DNA from: Clostridium saccharoperbutylacetonicum N1-4(HMT)
Lineage (GTDB): Bacteria > Bacillota > Clostridia > Clostridiales > Clostridiaceae
Length of the DNA stretch: 64,000 nt
Assembly: GCF_000340885.1 (NCBI RefSeq)
Contig: NC_020291.1
Location: 867,001 to 931,000 of the forward strand
Direction: 5' to 3'
This document shows, in pieces, positions 1 through 10,595 of the stretch (positions are counted from its first letter, which is position 1; every line of letters starts with the position of its first letter). Both the position numbers and the translations under genes were made by a program. The notes beneath the pieces were generated by a model. The model was not told the DNA's origin and did not search any database. It saw only the letters and a program-made list of their open reading frames with translations.

Positions 1-268
1 AATTTGCAGTTCAAGCGTGTAATGCATTGTTAGCTGTAGGTTTTCTGAATTTAATATTATTGCTTTTAAGTATTTGTGATTTTTTGCTTATTACTAATAA
101 TTACAGTTAACAGCTATGGAAGAAGCTATAGAAACAAGCATCTTTCCTTAACTGTTAACCGCTGAGTTTTTTACAATAAATAATTGATATCTGCTTATCA
201 ATAAATTATGATTAATCGTCAATTGTTATCTGTTCATCAATAAAATATAATTAATTAACAATTGATAT

Positions 269-1663
269 TTAAGCATTGATCGTTGCTTTTGTTGTTTCAA
301 TAAAAGTTTCCAATGCTGTGATTTGCATCTTAACTGATTCTGTAGAAGGGCCACCGATAACTTTACGTTCTTCTACACAAGTTAATAGATCTATAGCATG
401 ATAAATATCTTCTTCAAAAATAGGAGAGAAGACCTTAAGTTCTTCGAGAGATAATTCTTCAATCATTTTATTTTCTTTTATGCAGGTTAGAACTATTTCT
501 CCAACTACTTCATGTGCATTTCTGAATGCCATTCCTTTTTTAACTAGGTAATCAGCTACATCTGTAGCATTAGTAAAACCAAGACCTGCACCTTTTCTCA
601 TGTTTTCTTTTTTTACTTTCATAGTTTTAATCATTCCACAGAAAGTTTTAAGTGAAAGAGTAACAGTATCTATTCCATCGAAAAGAGCTTCTTTATCTTC
701 TTGCATATCTTTATTATAAGCAAGAGGAATTCCTTTCATTACAGTAAGTAAAGTCATAAGGTCTCCATAAACTCTTCCAGTTTTACCTCTAACTAATTCA
801 GCCACATCAGGATTTTTCTTTTGTGGCATAATGCTGCTTCCAGTACTGTAAGCATCATCAAGTTCTACAAAACTAAATTCGTTTGTGCACCAAAGAATAA
901 CTTCTTCTGAAAACCTTGATAAATGCATCATTATCATTGAAAGACACGAAAGTGTTTCAATAACGTAATCTCTATCAGATACAGAATCTAAACTGTTTAA
1001 GGTAACCTTTGAAAAACCAAGATCACGAGCTACAGCTTCTCTATCTATTGGATAAGTAGAAGTAGCTAAGGCTCCAGAGCCTAGAGGCATTTCATCAACA
1101 CGTTTATAACAGTCGGATAATCTTCCTATATCTCTTTTAAACATTTCAGCATAAGCCAAAAGATGATGTGCAAAAGTAATTGGTTGAGCTTTTTGCATAT
1201 GAGTATATCCAGGCATTATTGTATCTATGTTTTCTTTAGCTTTTTCTAGAAGAACTTCTTCTAAAGCTAATATATCCTCGTTTATTCCTATAATTGCTTT
1301 CTTTAAATGTAGTCTTAAGTCTAAGGTAACTTGGTCATTTCTGCTTCTTCCAGTGTGAAGCATTTTTCCATATTCGCCAATATAATAGGTTAAAGTACCT
1401 TCAATAAAACTATGAATATCTTCAGAAGTTTCATCAACTTCAATAACTCCATTTTCCATTCTCTTTAGTATTTCAAGAAGGCCAGAAGTAATTCTATCAC
1501 TAGCCTCCTTGGAAATTATGTTTTGGTTTCCAAGCATTGATGCATGAGCGAGACTTCCTTCGATATCTTCTTTATACATTCTTGAATCAACATTAATAGA
1601 AGAATTGAAATCATTAACTAATTTATCTGTACCTTTTTTAAACCGTCCGCCCCAAAGCTTCAT
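269..1663 (-). CDS. argH: Argininosuccinate lyase
   Basis: Splits argininosuccinate into arginine and fumarate, the last step of arginine synthesis, in the cytosol. The 464-residue product has normal family length. It begins MKLWGGRF, has the substrate-binding SRNDQV motif near residue 107 and the fumarase/aspartase-superfamily signature [12 protein letters not shown] near residue 275. It is the second gene of argG-argH: the argG stop and this ATG share one base (TAATG) and a GAGGAGAT ribosome site lies in the end of argG, so translation is coupled. Nothing unusual is seen. The identification is secure from sequence and neighbour. Confidence 0.97.
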   Translation of the reverse strand: MKLWGGRFKKGTDKLVNDFNSSINVDSRMYKEDIEGSLAHASMLGNQNIISKEASDRITSGLLEILKRMENGVIEVDETSEDIHSFIEGTLTYYIGEYGKMLHTGRSRNDQVTLDLRLHLKKAIIGINEDILALEEVLLEKAKENIDTIMPGYTHMQKAQPITFAHHLLAYAEMFKRDIGRLSDCYKRVDEMPLGSGALATSTYPIDREAVARDLGFSKVTLNSLDSVSDRDYVIETLSCLSMIMMHLSRFSEEVILWCTNEFSFVELDDAYSTGSSIMPQKKNPDVAELVRGKTGRVYGDLMTLLTVMKGIPLAYNKDMQEDKEALFDGIDTVTLSLKTFCGMIKTMKVKKENMRKGAGLGFTNATDVADYLVKKGMAFRNAHEVVGEIVLTCIKENKMIEELSLEELKVFSPIFEEDIYHAIDLLTCVEERKVIGGPSTESVKMQITALETFIETTKATINA

Positions 1664-2886
1664 TATATCTCCTCTTTCTTTATTTTTTCTTTCATTTTAG
1701 CATTTACCACTGTTGGTAGACCAAATAGATTTATGAATCCAGCTGAATCTTTTTGATCATATACGCCATCTTCTCCAAAAGTTGCATATTCTTCGCTATA
1801 TAATGAGTAAGGAGAAGTCATACCAGCATTTACAAGATTTCCTTTATATAATTTTAATTTGATTTCTCCTGTAACTGTTTCTTGAGTCTTTTTAACAAAT
1901 TCATATAATGCTTCTCTAAGTGGAGTAAACCATTGGCCATTATAAACTAAATCAGCAAATTTTAATGCTATTTGTTCTTTATAATGAGCTGTTTCTTTAT
2001 CTAAGCAAAGTTCTTCTAAATCTTTATGAGCCTTGTAAAGAATAGTTCCACCTGGAGTTTCGTATACTCCTCTTGATTTCATACCAACAAGTCTGTTTTC
2101 TACCATGTCAGTAATACCAATAGCGTTTTCTCCGCCTATTTTATTTAATTCATCTAATAATTCAACGCTGTTCATCTTTTTGCCATTTAAAGCAACTGCA
2201 ATACCTTTTTCAAAAGTTAATGTAATGTAAGTAGCTTCATTTGGTGCAGCTTCTAAAGTCTTACAAAGTTCTAAAATCTTATCATATTGAGGCTCATTTT
2301 CAGGAAATTCTAAATCTAAACCTTCATGACTTAAATGCCAGATGTTTTTATCTTTGCTGTAGTTTGTTTCACGATTGATTTTTAATGGAATATTTTTTGC
2401 TTCTGCATAATCTATTTCATCTTCTCTTGATTTGATGTCCCAAATTCTCCATGGAGCAATTATTGCCATTTCAGGTGCAAAAGCTTTAACAGCCATTTCA
2501 AATCTTACTTGGTCATTTCCTTTACCAGTACATCCGTGACAAATTGCATCTGCGCCTTCTTTTTTAGCTATTTCAACTAATCTTTTTCCGATCAATGGTC
2601 TTGCAAAGGATGTACCAAGAAGATATTTACCTTCGTAGATAGCACCAGCTTGAATAGTAGGGAAGATATAATCATCAACAAATTCTTGAGTTAAATCTTC
2701 TATATATAATTTTGATGCTCCTGTTTTTATTGCTTTTTCTTCTAAACCATCTAGTTCATCTTTTTGACCAACATTACCACATACAGCAATTACTTCACAT
2801 CCGTAATTCTCCTTAAGCCATGGAATAATGATTGATGTATCTAAACCTCCTGAATATGCTAATACTACTTTGTTATACTTTGCCAT
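1663..2886 (-). CDS. argG: Argininosuccinate synthase
   Basis: ATP-dependent ligation of citrulline and aspartate to argininosuccinate. The 407-residue product has the N-type ATP pyrophosphatase loop SGGLDTS at residues 12-18 and the conserved [15 protein letters not shown] stretch in the first third of the protein. It is the first gene of argG-argH and overlaps argH by one base. The promoter (2984-3012) and several ArgR-like palindromes (3073-3143) lie upstream, so arginine repression is likely. A typical clostridial gene. Confidence 0.97.
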   Translation of the reverse strand: MAKYNKVVLAYSGGLDTSIIIPWLKENYGCEVIAVCGNVGQKDELDGLEEKAIKTGASKLYIEDLTQEFVDDYIFPTIQAGAIYEGKYLLGTSFARPLIGKRLVEIAKKEGADAICHGCTGKGNDQVRFEMAVKAFAPEMAIIAPWRIWDIKSREDEIDYAEAKNIPLKINRETNYSKDKNIWHLSHEGLDLEFPENEPQYDKILELCKTLEAAPNEATYITLTFEKGIAVALNGKKMNSVELLDELNKIGGENAIGITDMVENRLVGMKSRGVYETPGGTILYKAHKDLEELCLDKETAHYKEQIALKFADLVYNGQWFTPLREALYEFVKKTQETVTGEIKLKLYKGNLVNAGMTSPYSLYSEEYATFGEDGVYDQKDSAGFINLFGLPTVVNAKMKEKIKKEEI

Positions 2887-2983
2887 TTAATAGCCCTCCT
2901 CAATGATAAAATGTATTTAATTCATTCATATACTTAATAATGGAAGATATATAAAAGAAATTTCTAACTTGTCTCTGTTTATA

Positions 2984-3012
2984 ATTATACAATTGTAATG
3001 AATAATAATCAA
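2984..3012 (-). promoter_or_regulatory. argGH promoter
   Basis: On the minus strand TTGATT (3012-3007) and a perfect TATAAT (2989-2984) are separated by 17 bases, about 100 bases upstream of the argG ATG. An ARG-box-like half-site TGTATAATTATA overlaps the -10 box. The boxes are seen directly; repression by ArgR is an inference from gene function and motif. Confidence 0.6.
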
Positions 3013-3072
3013 GGGGGAAATATAATATTATTCATGAAATTTTAAATAATATACAGAAAAAGAATAGAAAAG

Positions 3073-3143
3073 ATGCATAAAACTATGATTTTATGCATGA
3101 AAAAATATTGTGTATAACTATGCAAGTGGCATGCATAATTATA
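3073..3143. promoter_or_regulatory. Candidate ArgR operator array
   Basis: Two inverted repeats stand side by side. The first is a perfect 10-bp palindrome, ATGCATAAAA (3073-3082) and TTTTATGCAT (3089-3098), with a 6-base spacer. The second is TATAACTATGCA (3113-3124) against TGCATAATTATA (3132-3143), matching at 11 of 12 positions. Each half resembles an ARG box (TGNATAANTATNCA type). They lie 60-150 bases upstream of the argG promoter and directly after the DUF4363 gene, which also reads leftward. Confidence 0.45.
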
Positions 3144-3173
3144 TAAAAAGGACGAGCAAAGTGAATTGTTAAT

Positions 3174-3554
3174 TTAAAGAATATTTTCCAGACTTGGTAT
3201 TTGCAATTTCTTTAGATGCTCTGTATTGTGTTTGAGTAAATGTAAAGAGGCGTGAGCCTCAATTTCATCGCCATGAACTAGGTATGTAGATAATTTTACT
3301 GCTTCATTTAATAAATTATCGAACTCTTGATGGCTAAGATAAATAGATGTTAATAGATTTTTTTCTCCGATTAGATTTAATAATTGAAGAGATTTATCAT
3401 AGGCTTCTTCATATTCTCCAGCTGTAATTTCTAATTCTATATTTTCAGTTTCAAGTTTTATATCATCACATAAAGCAAGAATGGAGCTATTTAAAATGTA
3501 TACACAAAACATGGTGAATATAAATATAAGTATTGACAATAATGCATTCCTCAT
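3174..3554 (-). CDS. DUF4363 family membrane-anchored protein
   Basis: A 126-residue protein with one N-terminal membrane segment (about residues 5-27), followed by a helical, Glu/Leu-rich domain predicted to lie outside the cell. This matches the clostridial DUF4363 family; its function is unknown. Its ATG overlaps the stop of the DUF421 gene (ATGA), so the two are one operon, a pairing that is common in Clostridium and suggests a joint envelope role. No catalytic motif is visible. Confidence 0.8.
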   Translation of the reverse strand: MRNALLSILIFIFTMFCVYILNSSILALCDDIKLETENIELEITAGEYEEAYDKSLQLLNLIGEKNLLTSIYLSHQEFDNLLNEAVKLSTYLVHGDEIEAHASLHLLKHNTEHLKKLQIPSLENIL

Positions 3555-4255
3555 TTCATATACTCCTTTTCATATTTATCAAAAAGCTGATATTTGAATT
3601 TACCTTCAGTATCATATAAGGCTATAAGAACATGTTTTATTGATGAAATATTATGTTTTTCAAGTAAATTTAGTATCCATTTTTCATCTTTATCCATACA
3701 AGTTAAGGAGTTTTTATTTATTTTGCCATCGGAAATTAATACTTTAGGCAATTTAGCTTCAGTATTTTTTGAAGTATTTTCAGAGTTTGAAATTGTTTTT
3801 TTAGTAGAATTATAATTCATCGGTAGTATAGATATCTGACCATCATTTTCTAAAATTGCATATTGAATTTCATCAAGATTAAAGTAATTTGCAAGACGTA
3901 ACTCTTCTAATAATTCATCAATATTTAATTGCTGCTTTTTTAGGGTTGAATAATTTATTTTGCCTTTATTGATTAATATGCAGGGTTCGCCATCTACAAA
4001 TTTTCTAGTGGATTGAAATTTTAATACAATTTGAGTTAATATTGTTTTTAAAAATAATAAAGTTATTATTGGAATAATTCCTAATAGCAAAGGAAGCCTT
4101 GTATCCTGCATTGGTAAGGAGGCTAAATCAGAAATCATAATAGTTATTACAAATTCATAGGGTTGGAGTTCGCCGATTTGCCTTTTTCCCATTAATCTCA
4201 TTGTAAGAACAACTAATAGATATAAAATTGCAGTTCTAATTGATATTACAAACAT
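3551..4255 (-). CDS. DUF421 (YetF-like) membrane protein
   Basis: A 234-residue protein with three N-terminal hydrophobic segments (about residues 5-20, 30-50 and 55-75), followed by the RKFVDGEPCILINKGKI motif that marks the soluble YetF/DUF421 domain. The family is linked to spore or envelope maintenance in Firmicutes, but the biochemical role is not settled. A low-complexity insert rich in Asn, Ser and Lys (about residues 150-170) splits the C-terminal part. It is the first gene of the pair with DUF4363; the ATG has GAGGTG upstream. Confidence 0.85.
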   Translation of the reverse strand: MFVISIRTAILYLLVVLTMRLMGKRQIGELQPYEFVITIMISDLASLPMQDTRLPLLLGIIPIITLLFLKTILTQIVLKFQSTRKFVDGEPCILINKGKINYSTLKKQQLNIDELLEELRLANYFNLDEIQYAILENDGQISILPMNYNSTKKTISNSENTSKNTEAKLPKVLISDGKINKNSLTCMDKDEKWILNLLEKHNISSIKHVLIALYDTEGKFKYQLFDKYEKEYMK

Positions 4256-4516
4256 AAAAAAAACACCTCTTCAAATAATATCTACAAAAATAAAATTAAT
4301 ATTCATTTGTATTTGCTGTTTTATTCTGTATTCAAAAAATTCGTTTATCTTTTGTAGAAAAAATGTATATAATATAATTGGAGTATTTTATTAAATTTGA
4401 AGAAATTAAATTAATTGAGTATATATTTAGAAATAATGGGTGATTCGGTAAATACTCTTAGGGAAGGTTGATTTCAGAGGATTACTTAATATTATTGGAA
4501 GGAAAGGGCAATTTAT

Positions 4517-6175
4517 ATGGACAATAAAAATGGGTTGAATTTTAAAGATTATACTATCAAGGCTGAAAAAGGATTAACATTTTATGAATTGATAATTAGT
4601 AATTGTAAAGATAGAATTGATGAAGTTGCAATATGCAAATTAAATGGTAAGTATCATGAATTAACTGAAATAATAGAGGACGATGGAGAAGTTGAACTTA
4701 TTGGATTTGATACAGAACTCGGGATTAAAATTTATACGAGAACCTTACAATTTATCTTTATAAAAGCAGCTTTGGATTTATTTCCAGATTCAAAGATAAC
4801 AATACAACATTCTATAAGTGGTGCAGTATATGGGGAAGTAAATAAAGAGGCACCTTTAAGTAAGGGTGATATTGATAAAATCAAAGTAAAAATGCAAGAG
4901 CTTATAAGCAGAAATGTACCGATAAAGAGTATTAGGACCTCAAAAGAAGAGGCTATTAAAATATTTGAAAAATATAACATGTATGATAAAGTTAAGCTTC
5001 TAAAATATTACGATATAAAATATGTTCATTTATATGAACTTGAAGGAAGATATGATTATTTTTATGGACATATGGGGTATTCTACAAGTATAATTAAACT
5101 TTTTGATGTATTTAAATATGAATCAGGCTTTATATTGCAAAGGCCAAAGAGAAGAAATTTAAGTGAACTTGCTGAATTTGTAGAACAAAAAAGTCTTACT
5201 AAAATTTTTATTGAAACTGAGAGATGGCTTAATATACTTGGAATTGAAGATGTAGGAAGTTTAAATGAAAGAATACTTAATAATGAATTAATAAATATAA
5301 TTATGGTTTCAGAGGGACTTCATGAAAAGAAAATTGCAAATATTGCAGATGAAATTTTAAATAGAAAAGATGTAAAGATTATTCTTATAGCAGGTCCATC
5401 CTCTTCGGGTAAAACTACTTTTGCCAATAGATTGAGTGTACAACTTAGGGTTAATGGATTAATTCCTATGCCATTATCTTTAGATAATTATTTTGTAAAT
5501 CGTGTCGATACTCCTAAGGATGAAAATGGCGAATATGATTTCGAAACAATTGATGCATTGGATTTGAAATTATTAAACGAGAATTTAGAAGCCTTAATGA
5601 GTGGAGAAGAAGTGGAACTTCCGATTTATAATTTTAAAAAAGGAGAAAAGGAATGGAATGGTTATAAAGTTAAGCTACCTAAAAATGGAGTTTTGCTTTT
5701 AGAAGGGATTCATGGTTTGAATCCAAAATTGATTTCTAATAAACTAAATAGCAATGTGTTTAAAATATATATATCAGCATTAACTCAATTAAATATTGAT
5801 AATCACAATAGAATTTCTACAACAGATGTTAGAAAAGTAAGAAGAATTGTAAGAGATTCCTTATCAAGGGGCTATGATGCAGAATCAACTTTAAAAATGT
5901 GGGATTCAATTAAAAGAGGGGAAAGAAAAAATATATTTGTTTATCAAGAAGAAGCAGATGTTGCATTTAATTCAACTTTAGTTTATGAACTTGGAGTGTT
6001 GAAACCATATGCTTTAAAGGAACTAAATAAAATAACAGAAGAAAGTCCAGTATATTCTGAAGCAATAAGATTAAAAGCGTTTTTGAGTTTCTTTAATGAA
6101 ATTGATATAGAGGAAGTGCCTAAAAATTCTTTGTTAAGAGAATTTATTGGAGGATCTATTTTCTATGAATATTAA
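4517..6175 (+). CDS. Nucleoside kinase (uridine kinase-like) with N-terminal TGS-type region
   Basis: A 552-residue protein. Residues 1-280 resemble the N-terminal TGS/editing-like region of threonyl-tRNA synthetase (GAVYGEV, FYGHMGYSTS). Residues from about 290 form a uridine-kinase P-loop domain with Walker A GPSSSGKTTFA and the DDYF-like SLDNYFV motif. Clostridial members are annotated nucleoside kinase; the physiological substrate is uncertain. It is monocistronic, with flanking intergenic space on both sides and AAGGAAAGG upstream of the ATG. The domain call is firm, the substrate is not. Confidence 0.85.
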   Translation: MDNKNGLNFKDYTIKAEKGLTFYELIISNCKDRIDEVAICKLNGKYHELTEIIEDDGEVELIGFDTELGIKIYTRTLQFIFIKAALDLFPDSKITIQHSISGAVYGEVNKEAPLSKGDIDKIKVKMQELISRNVPIKSIRTSKEEAIKIFEKYNMYDKVKLLKYYDIKYVHLYELEGRYDYFYGHMGYSTSIIKLFDVFKYESGFILQRPKRRNLSELAEFVEQKSLTKIFIETERWLNILGIEDVGSLNERILNNELINIIMVSEGLHEKKIANIADEILNRKDVKIILIAGPSSSGKTTFANRLSVQLRVNGLIPMPLSLDNYFVNRVDTPKDENGEYDFETIDALDLKLLNENLEALMSGEEVELPIYNFKKGEKEWNGYKVKLPKNGVLLLEGIHGLNPKLISNKLNSNVFKIYISALTQLNIDNHNRISTTDVRKVRRIVRDSLSRGYDAESTLKMWDSIKRGERKNIFVYQEEADVAFNSTLVYELGVLKPYALKELNKITEESPVYSEAIRLKAFLSFFNEIDIEEVPKNSLLREFIGGSIFYEY

Positions 6176-6325
6176 GAAATATGAACTTGTTATGTAATTA
6201 ACAATTAATAGTTAAATAAGCAAGAATAAAAAATGATTTTTTTGATTTATTGTATATTTGAAAAGAGTTTAGGGGGATACGAATTGGTACTAATTAAATT
6301 TAAATCGTTATATAATTAACTAAAC
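6176..6325. other. Intergenic stretch before the glp regulon
   Basis: Between the kinase stop and the glpF promoter there is A+T-rich sequence with one short TTAACAATTAATAGTTA repeat. I see no gene and no convincing terminator here. Confidence 0.5.
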
Positions 6326-6354
6326 TTGACACTTAAAAATAAATATGTGATACT
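6326..6354 (+). promoter_or_regulatory. glpF promoter
   Basis: TTGACA (6326-6331), a 17-base spacer and GATACT (6349-6354). The box spacing, the ATACTAAAAT around the -10 box and the AAGAAAACAATTACAT just downstream are repeated at the glpP promoter (7685-7713). This marks a duplicated promoter and possibly a shared operator. Confidence 0.65.
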
Positions 6355-6410
6355 AAAATTGTTAAGAAAACAATTACATTTGGAAGCTGACGCAAATCAA
6401 AATAAATGTA

Positions 6411-6537
6411 GGCTATAGAGAATGAGAGAATACAGCCACATAAAACTAAATTTACTTAGAACTAAGTAAATTAACTTATATTTTAAGGTATATTTAAATG
6501 TATATTTTATTAAAGTATGAGTATGTTTTATGTGGCT
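6411..6537 (+). promoter_or_regulatory. GlpP-type antiterminator/terminator leader of glpF
   Basis: GGCT (6411) can pair with AGCC (6434-6437) around a loop holding AGAGAAT twice. Alternatively AGCCACATAAAAC (6434-6446) pairs perfectly over 13 bases with GTTTTATGTGGCT (6525-6537), enclosing an inner 11-bp hairpin (6449-6472). The two structures exclude each other, as expected for antitermination. The same design precedes glpK and glpA. GlpP antitermination is known for Bacillus glp leaders; the assignment here is inferred. There is no strong U-run after the long stem. Confidence 0.7.
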
Positions 6538-6832
6538 ATTGTTGTGGAAAAAATTAAGGAATACACTGATAGTTTTGCCTTAGTTTCTACAAATAAAAAA
6601 GCATTTATATTGATAATTAAAGAGTATTTTGTTTTCTTTAAATATGGTAAGGAGGCGGGGAGGTACAAGTTAAGCAAAAAAGTTCTTTAAGAAAGGGTAA
6701 AGTGGATTGGGGCACAGTAATTTTAGAGAAAGTCAGATATATGAATAAATTATAAAATGGCTTAATCGAATGCTTGAAAATAATTAATACAAAAAATAAT
6801 AATACTGTGTAGTTCGAAAGGGGAAAAATAAT
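6538..6832. other. Long 5' untranslated stretch before glpF
   Basis: About 295 bases lie between the leader hairpin and the glpF ATG. A 57-codon reading frame (6517-6690) overlaps the hairpin but has no ribosome site and no counterpart in the glpK leader. CGAAAGGGG upstream of the glpF ATG is its ribosome site. I see no other clear element. Confidence 0.5.
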
Positions 6833-7537
6833 ATGACAATTTTTTTAGCAGAATTAGTAGGTACATTATTACTTATCTTGTTGGGAGATGGCGTTGTTGC
6901 AAATGTGGTATTAAAGAATTCAAAAGGATACGGCTCAGGATGGATGGTAATAACAACAGGATGGGCATTTGCAGTAGCAGTTCCAGCATTAATTTTTGGA
7001 AGTTATAGTGGAGCTCATTTTAATCCAGCGCTTACAATTGCACTTGCTACAATAGGAAAAGTGGCTTGGGCTCAAGTTCCTATCTATTTAGCAGGACAAT
7101 TTGTTGGGGGCTTTTTAGGAGCTGTGCTAGTATTTATTTTTAATTATGATCATTTTAAATGTACTGATAGTCAAGGCGATAAACTTGCCGTATTTTGTAC
7201 TGGACCAGCTATAAGAAATACAGGAATTAATTTTATATGTGAAGTTATAGGAACATTTGTATTAGTATTTGGGATTTTAGGAATTGGTGCACAAAACTTA
7301 ACTAATGGAATAGGAACATTGTTTGTAGGGTTCCTTATTTGGGCAATTGGTTTAAGTTTAGGAGGAACAACAGGATATGCAATAAATCCAGCTAGAGATT
7401 TAGCACCAAGAATTGCACATGCAGTATTACCTATACCAGGAAAAGGAGATTCAGACTGGGGATATTCATGGATTCCAGTAATTGCTCCAATAATAGGTGC
7501 TGTTTTAGGTGCAGTATGTTATACAATGATTATGTAA
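6833..7537 (+). CDS. glpF: Glycerol facilitator (aquaglyceroporin)
   Basis: A membrane channel that lets glycerol enter by facilitated diffusion. The 234-residue MIP-family protein has six hydrophobic segments and the two half-helix motifs NPA at about residues 64-66 (HFNPALT) and 185-187 (INPARDLAPR). The Asp after the second NPA is typical of glycerol-conducting GlpF rather than water-only aquaporins. It is the first gene of the glp cluster, followed by the antiterminator glpP and kinase glpK, which traps the glycerol as glycerol-3-phosphate. Expression should depend on the leader at 6411-6537. Confidence 0.95.
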   Translation: MTIFLAELVGTLLLILLGDGVVANVVLKNSKGYGSGWMVITTGWAFAVAVPALIFGSYSGAHFNPALTIALATIGKVAWAQVPIYLAGQFVGGFLGAVLVFIFNYDHFKCTDSQGDKLAVFCTGPAIRNTGINFICEVIGTFVLVFGILGIGAQNLTNGIGTLFVGFLIWAIGLSLGGTTGYAINPARDLAPRIAHAVLPIPGKGDSDWGYSWIPVIAPIIGAVLGAVCYTMIM

Positions 7538-7684
7538 TTTATAAAGCACATAGTTTTAATAATTAAGTAAAAGATAAATGTATGATAAAAGCTCTATATT
7601 TTAGAAAAAATATTCTAAATGTTATATCTTGATAGATAAAAAAATTAAGTGTTTACTAGATTTTATAATATTTAGGAGTTAAGT

Positions 7685-7713
7685 TTGACACTAGATAATA
7701 ATTATGTAATACT
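7685..7713 (+). promoter_or_regulatory. glpP promoter
   Basis: TTGACA (7685-7690), a 17-base spacer and AATACT (7708-7713), nearly a copy of the glpF promoter. The leader to the glpP ATG is only about 28 bases and lacks the antiterminator hairpin, so glpP should not need GlpP for its own expression. An upstream in-frame TTG at 7685 is the -35 box, not a start codon. Confidence 0.65.
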
Positions 7714-7747
7714 AAAATGTAAAGAAAACAATTACATAGGAGTACGT

Positions 7748-8304
7748 ATGAATATTAAAGACTTGTTAGAAAAAAATCCAGTTATAGCAGCAGTAAAAAA
7801 TGAAGAACAATTAGAATTAGCAGTAAATTCAGAGGCTGAAATTATATTTGTTTTATTTGGAGATGTAATGAATGTGAAAGAGATAAGTAATGTTATAGCA
7901 TCTAAGAATAAAATAGGAATAATTCATATAGATTTGGTTGAAGGATTTACGAATAAAGAAGTAGTAATAAGATATATAAAAGAAGAAACAAAATTTAGTG
8001 GAATAATTAGCACAAAACCACAAGTGGTAAAACTTGCTAAGAAGTACAATTTATTAGGTGTTCAAAGAGTGTTTGTATTTGATACGCTCTCACTAAATAA
8101 TGTTAAAAATCATATGATTTCTGAATGTGATGCAGTAGAAGTATTACCTGGAATAATTCCTAAAGTACTTGGTATTATTGCAGATCATTGTAATAAGCCA
8201 GTTGTAGCTGGAGGATTAATTGAAACTAAAGAAGAGGTAATACAAGCTTTAAATTCAGGAGCTACCTGTGTATCTACAACTAAAAAGGAAATTTGGGAAA
8301 TGTA

Positions 8305-8305
<1 letters not shown>
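7748..8305 (+). CDS. glpP: Glycerol-3-phosphate-responsive antiterminator
   Basis: RNA-binding regulator that, with glycerol-3-phosphate, stops early termination in glp leaders (known for Bacillus GlpP). The 185-residue product has the family's TIM-barrel-like pattern: NPVIAAVKN near the start, IHIDLVEG, GIISTKPQ, VEVLPGI and KPVVAGGLI. I chose the ATG at 7748 because AGGAG lies 5 bases upstream and because the longer frame would begin inside the -35 box. The final codon and stop overlap the conserved leader sequence of glpK, so transcription from glpP must pass the GlpP-controlled hairpin to reach glpK. Confidence 0.93.
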
Positions 8306-10007
<1,702 letters not shown>

Positions 10008-10177
10008 GTCAGTTAACAGTGCACAATTTACAGTTTACAGTTGGTGGGGGGAATCCTTGCGGATTCCTTACTCATTCTTTGATTTATGAAGTAAATTGCG
10101 CAGCTGGTAAACATAGAACTGTTTAGTAAACTTTTGTTGAAAATTGTTTATTTAAGTCCAGAAAAGTTTATTAGGAC

Positions 10178-10206
10178 TGGACAGGTATACAATTACATGA
10201 TATAAT
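10178..10206 (+). promoter_or_regulatory. glpA promoter
   Basis: TGGACA (10178-10183), a 17-base spacer and a perfect TATAAT (10201-10206). Transcription would begin about 20 bases before the antiterminator leader. Confidence 0.6.
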
Positions 10207-10229
10207 TTGAATGTAAATTGAATATAAAT

Positions 10230-10300
10230 GCTTAGAGAATTTAGAGTCAAGCATAAAAACATCGGTGATTTTTTCGCCCGTTTTTAGCTTGGCTTTTTTT
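10230..10300 (+). terminator. GlpP-type leader and intrinsic terminator upstream of glpA
   Basis: GCTT (10230-10233) can pair with AAGC (10249-10252) around AGAGAATTTAGAG, the same loop motif as in the glpF and glpK leaders. The competing stem is GTCAAGCATAAAAAC (10246-10260) with GTTTTTAGCTTGGC (10280-10293), with a smaller hairpin inside, followed by seven T residues. This is a complete terminator with an overlapping antiterminator, the clearest of the three glp leaders. Confidence 0.75.
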
Positions 10301-10595
10301 AATGCCAAGAAAAAGTAAAATATAAATTTAAAGACATTCCGCAGGAAAAGTAAATGTCCAAAAAGTAAGTATCCAAAAAGTAAGTGTCCAAATTTTATAT
10401 TTGGTTACACGAACTTTCTCCTTGGAGCTTTTACATTTGGAAACATGAACTTTCTCCTTGGAGTGTCATCCAAAACTGTTAACTGTAAATTGCCCACAGG
10501 GTACCCTAAAGGGTATAAACTGTTAACTGAATATAATCAAAAAAACTGTTAACTGTTAACTCATAACTGTTAACTGAATACAAGGGGGATATAAT
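10301..10595. repeat. Repeat-rich region between the glp leader and glpA
   Basis: Holds short tandem units: GTCCAAAAAGTAAG-like units (10354-10392), two copies of CGAACTTTCTCCTTGGAG or a close variant (10409-10470), and several AACTGTTAACT units (10475-10575). About 55 bases of the first part match, inverted, the interior of the palindromic element at 19337-19844. No gene is seen. Confidence 0.6.

Noticed and set aside
6517..6690. A 57-codon open frame in the glpF leader (MSMFYVAIVVEKIKEY...)
   Set aside because: It starts inside the leader hairpin, has no ribosome site, and the glpK leader has no equivalent frame.
7685..7747. Longer glpP frame starting at TTG 7685
   Set aside because: The TTG is the -35 box of a promoter shared with glpF; ATG 7748 has a good ribosome site and matches the family start.
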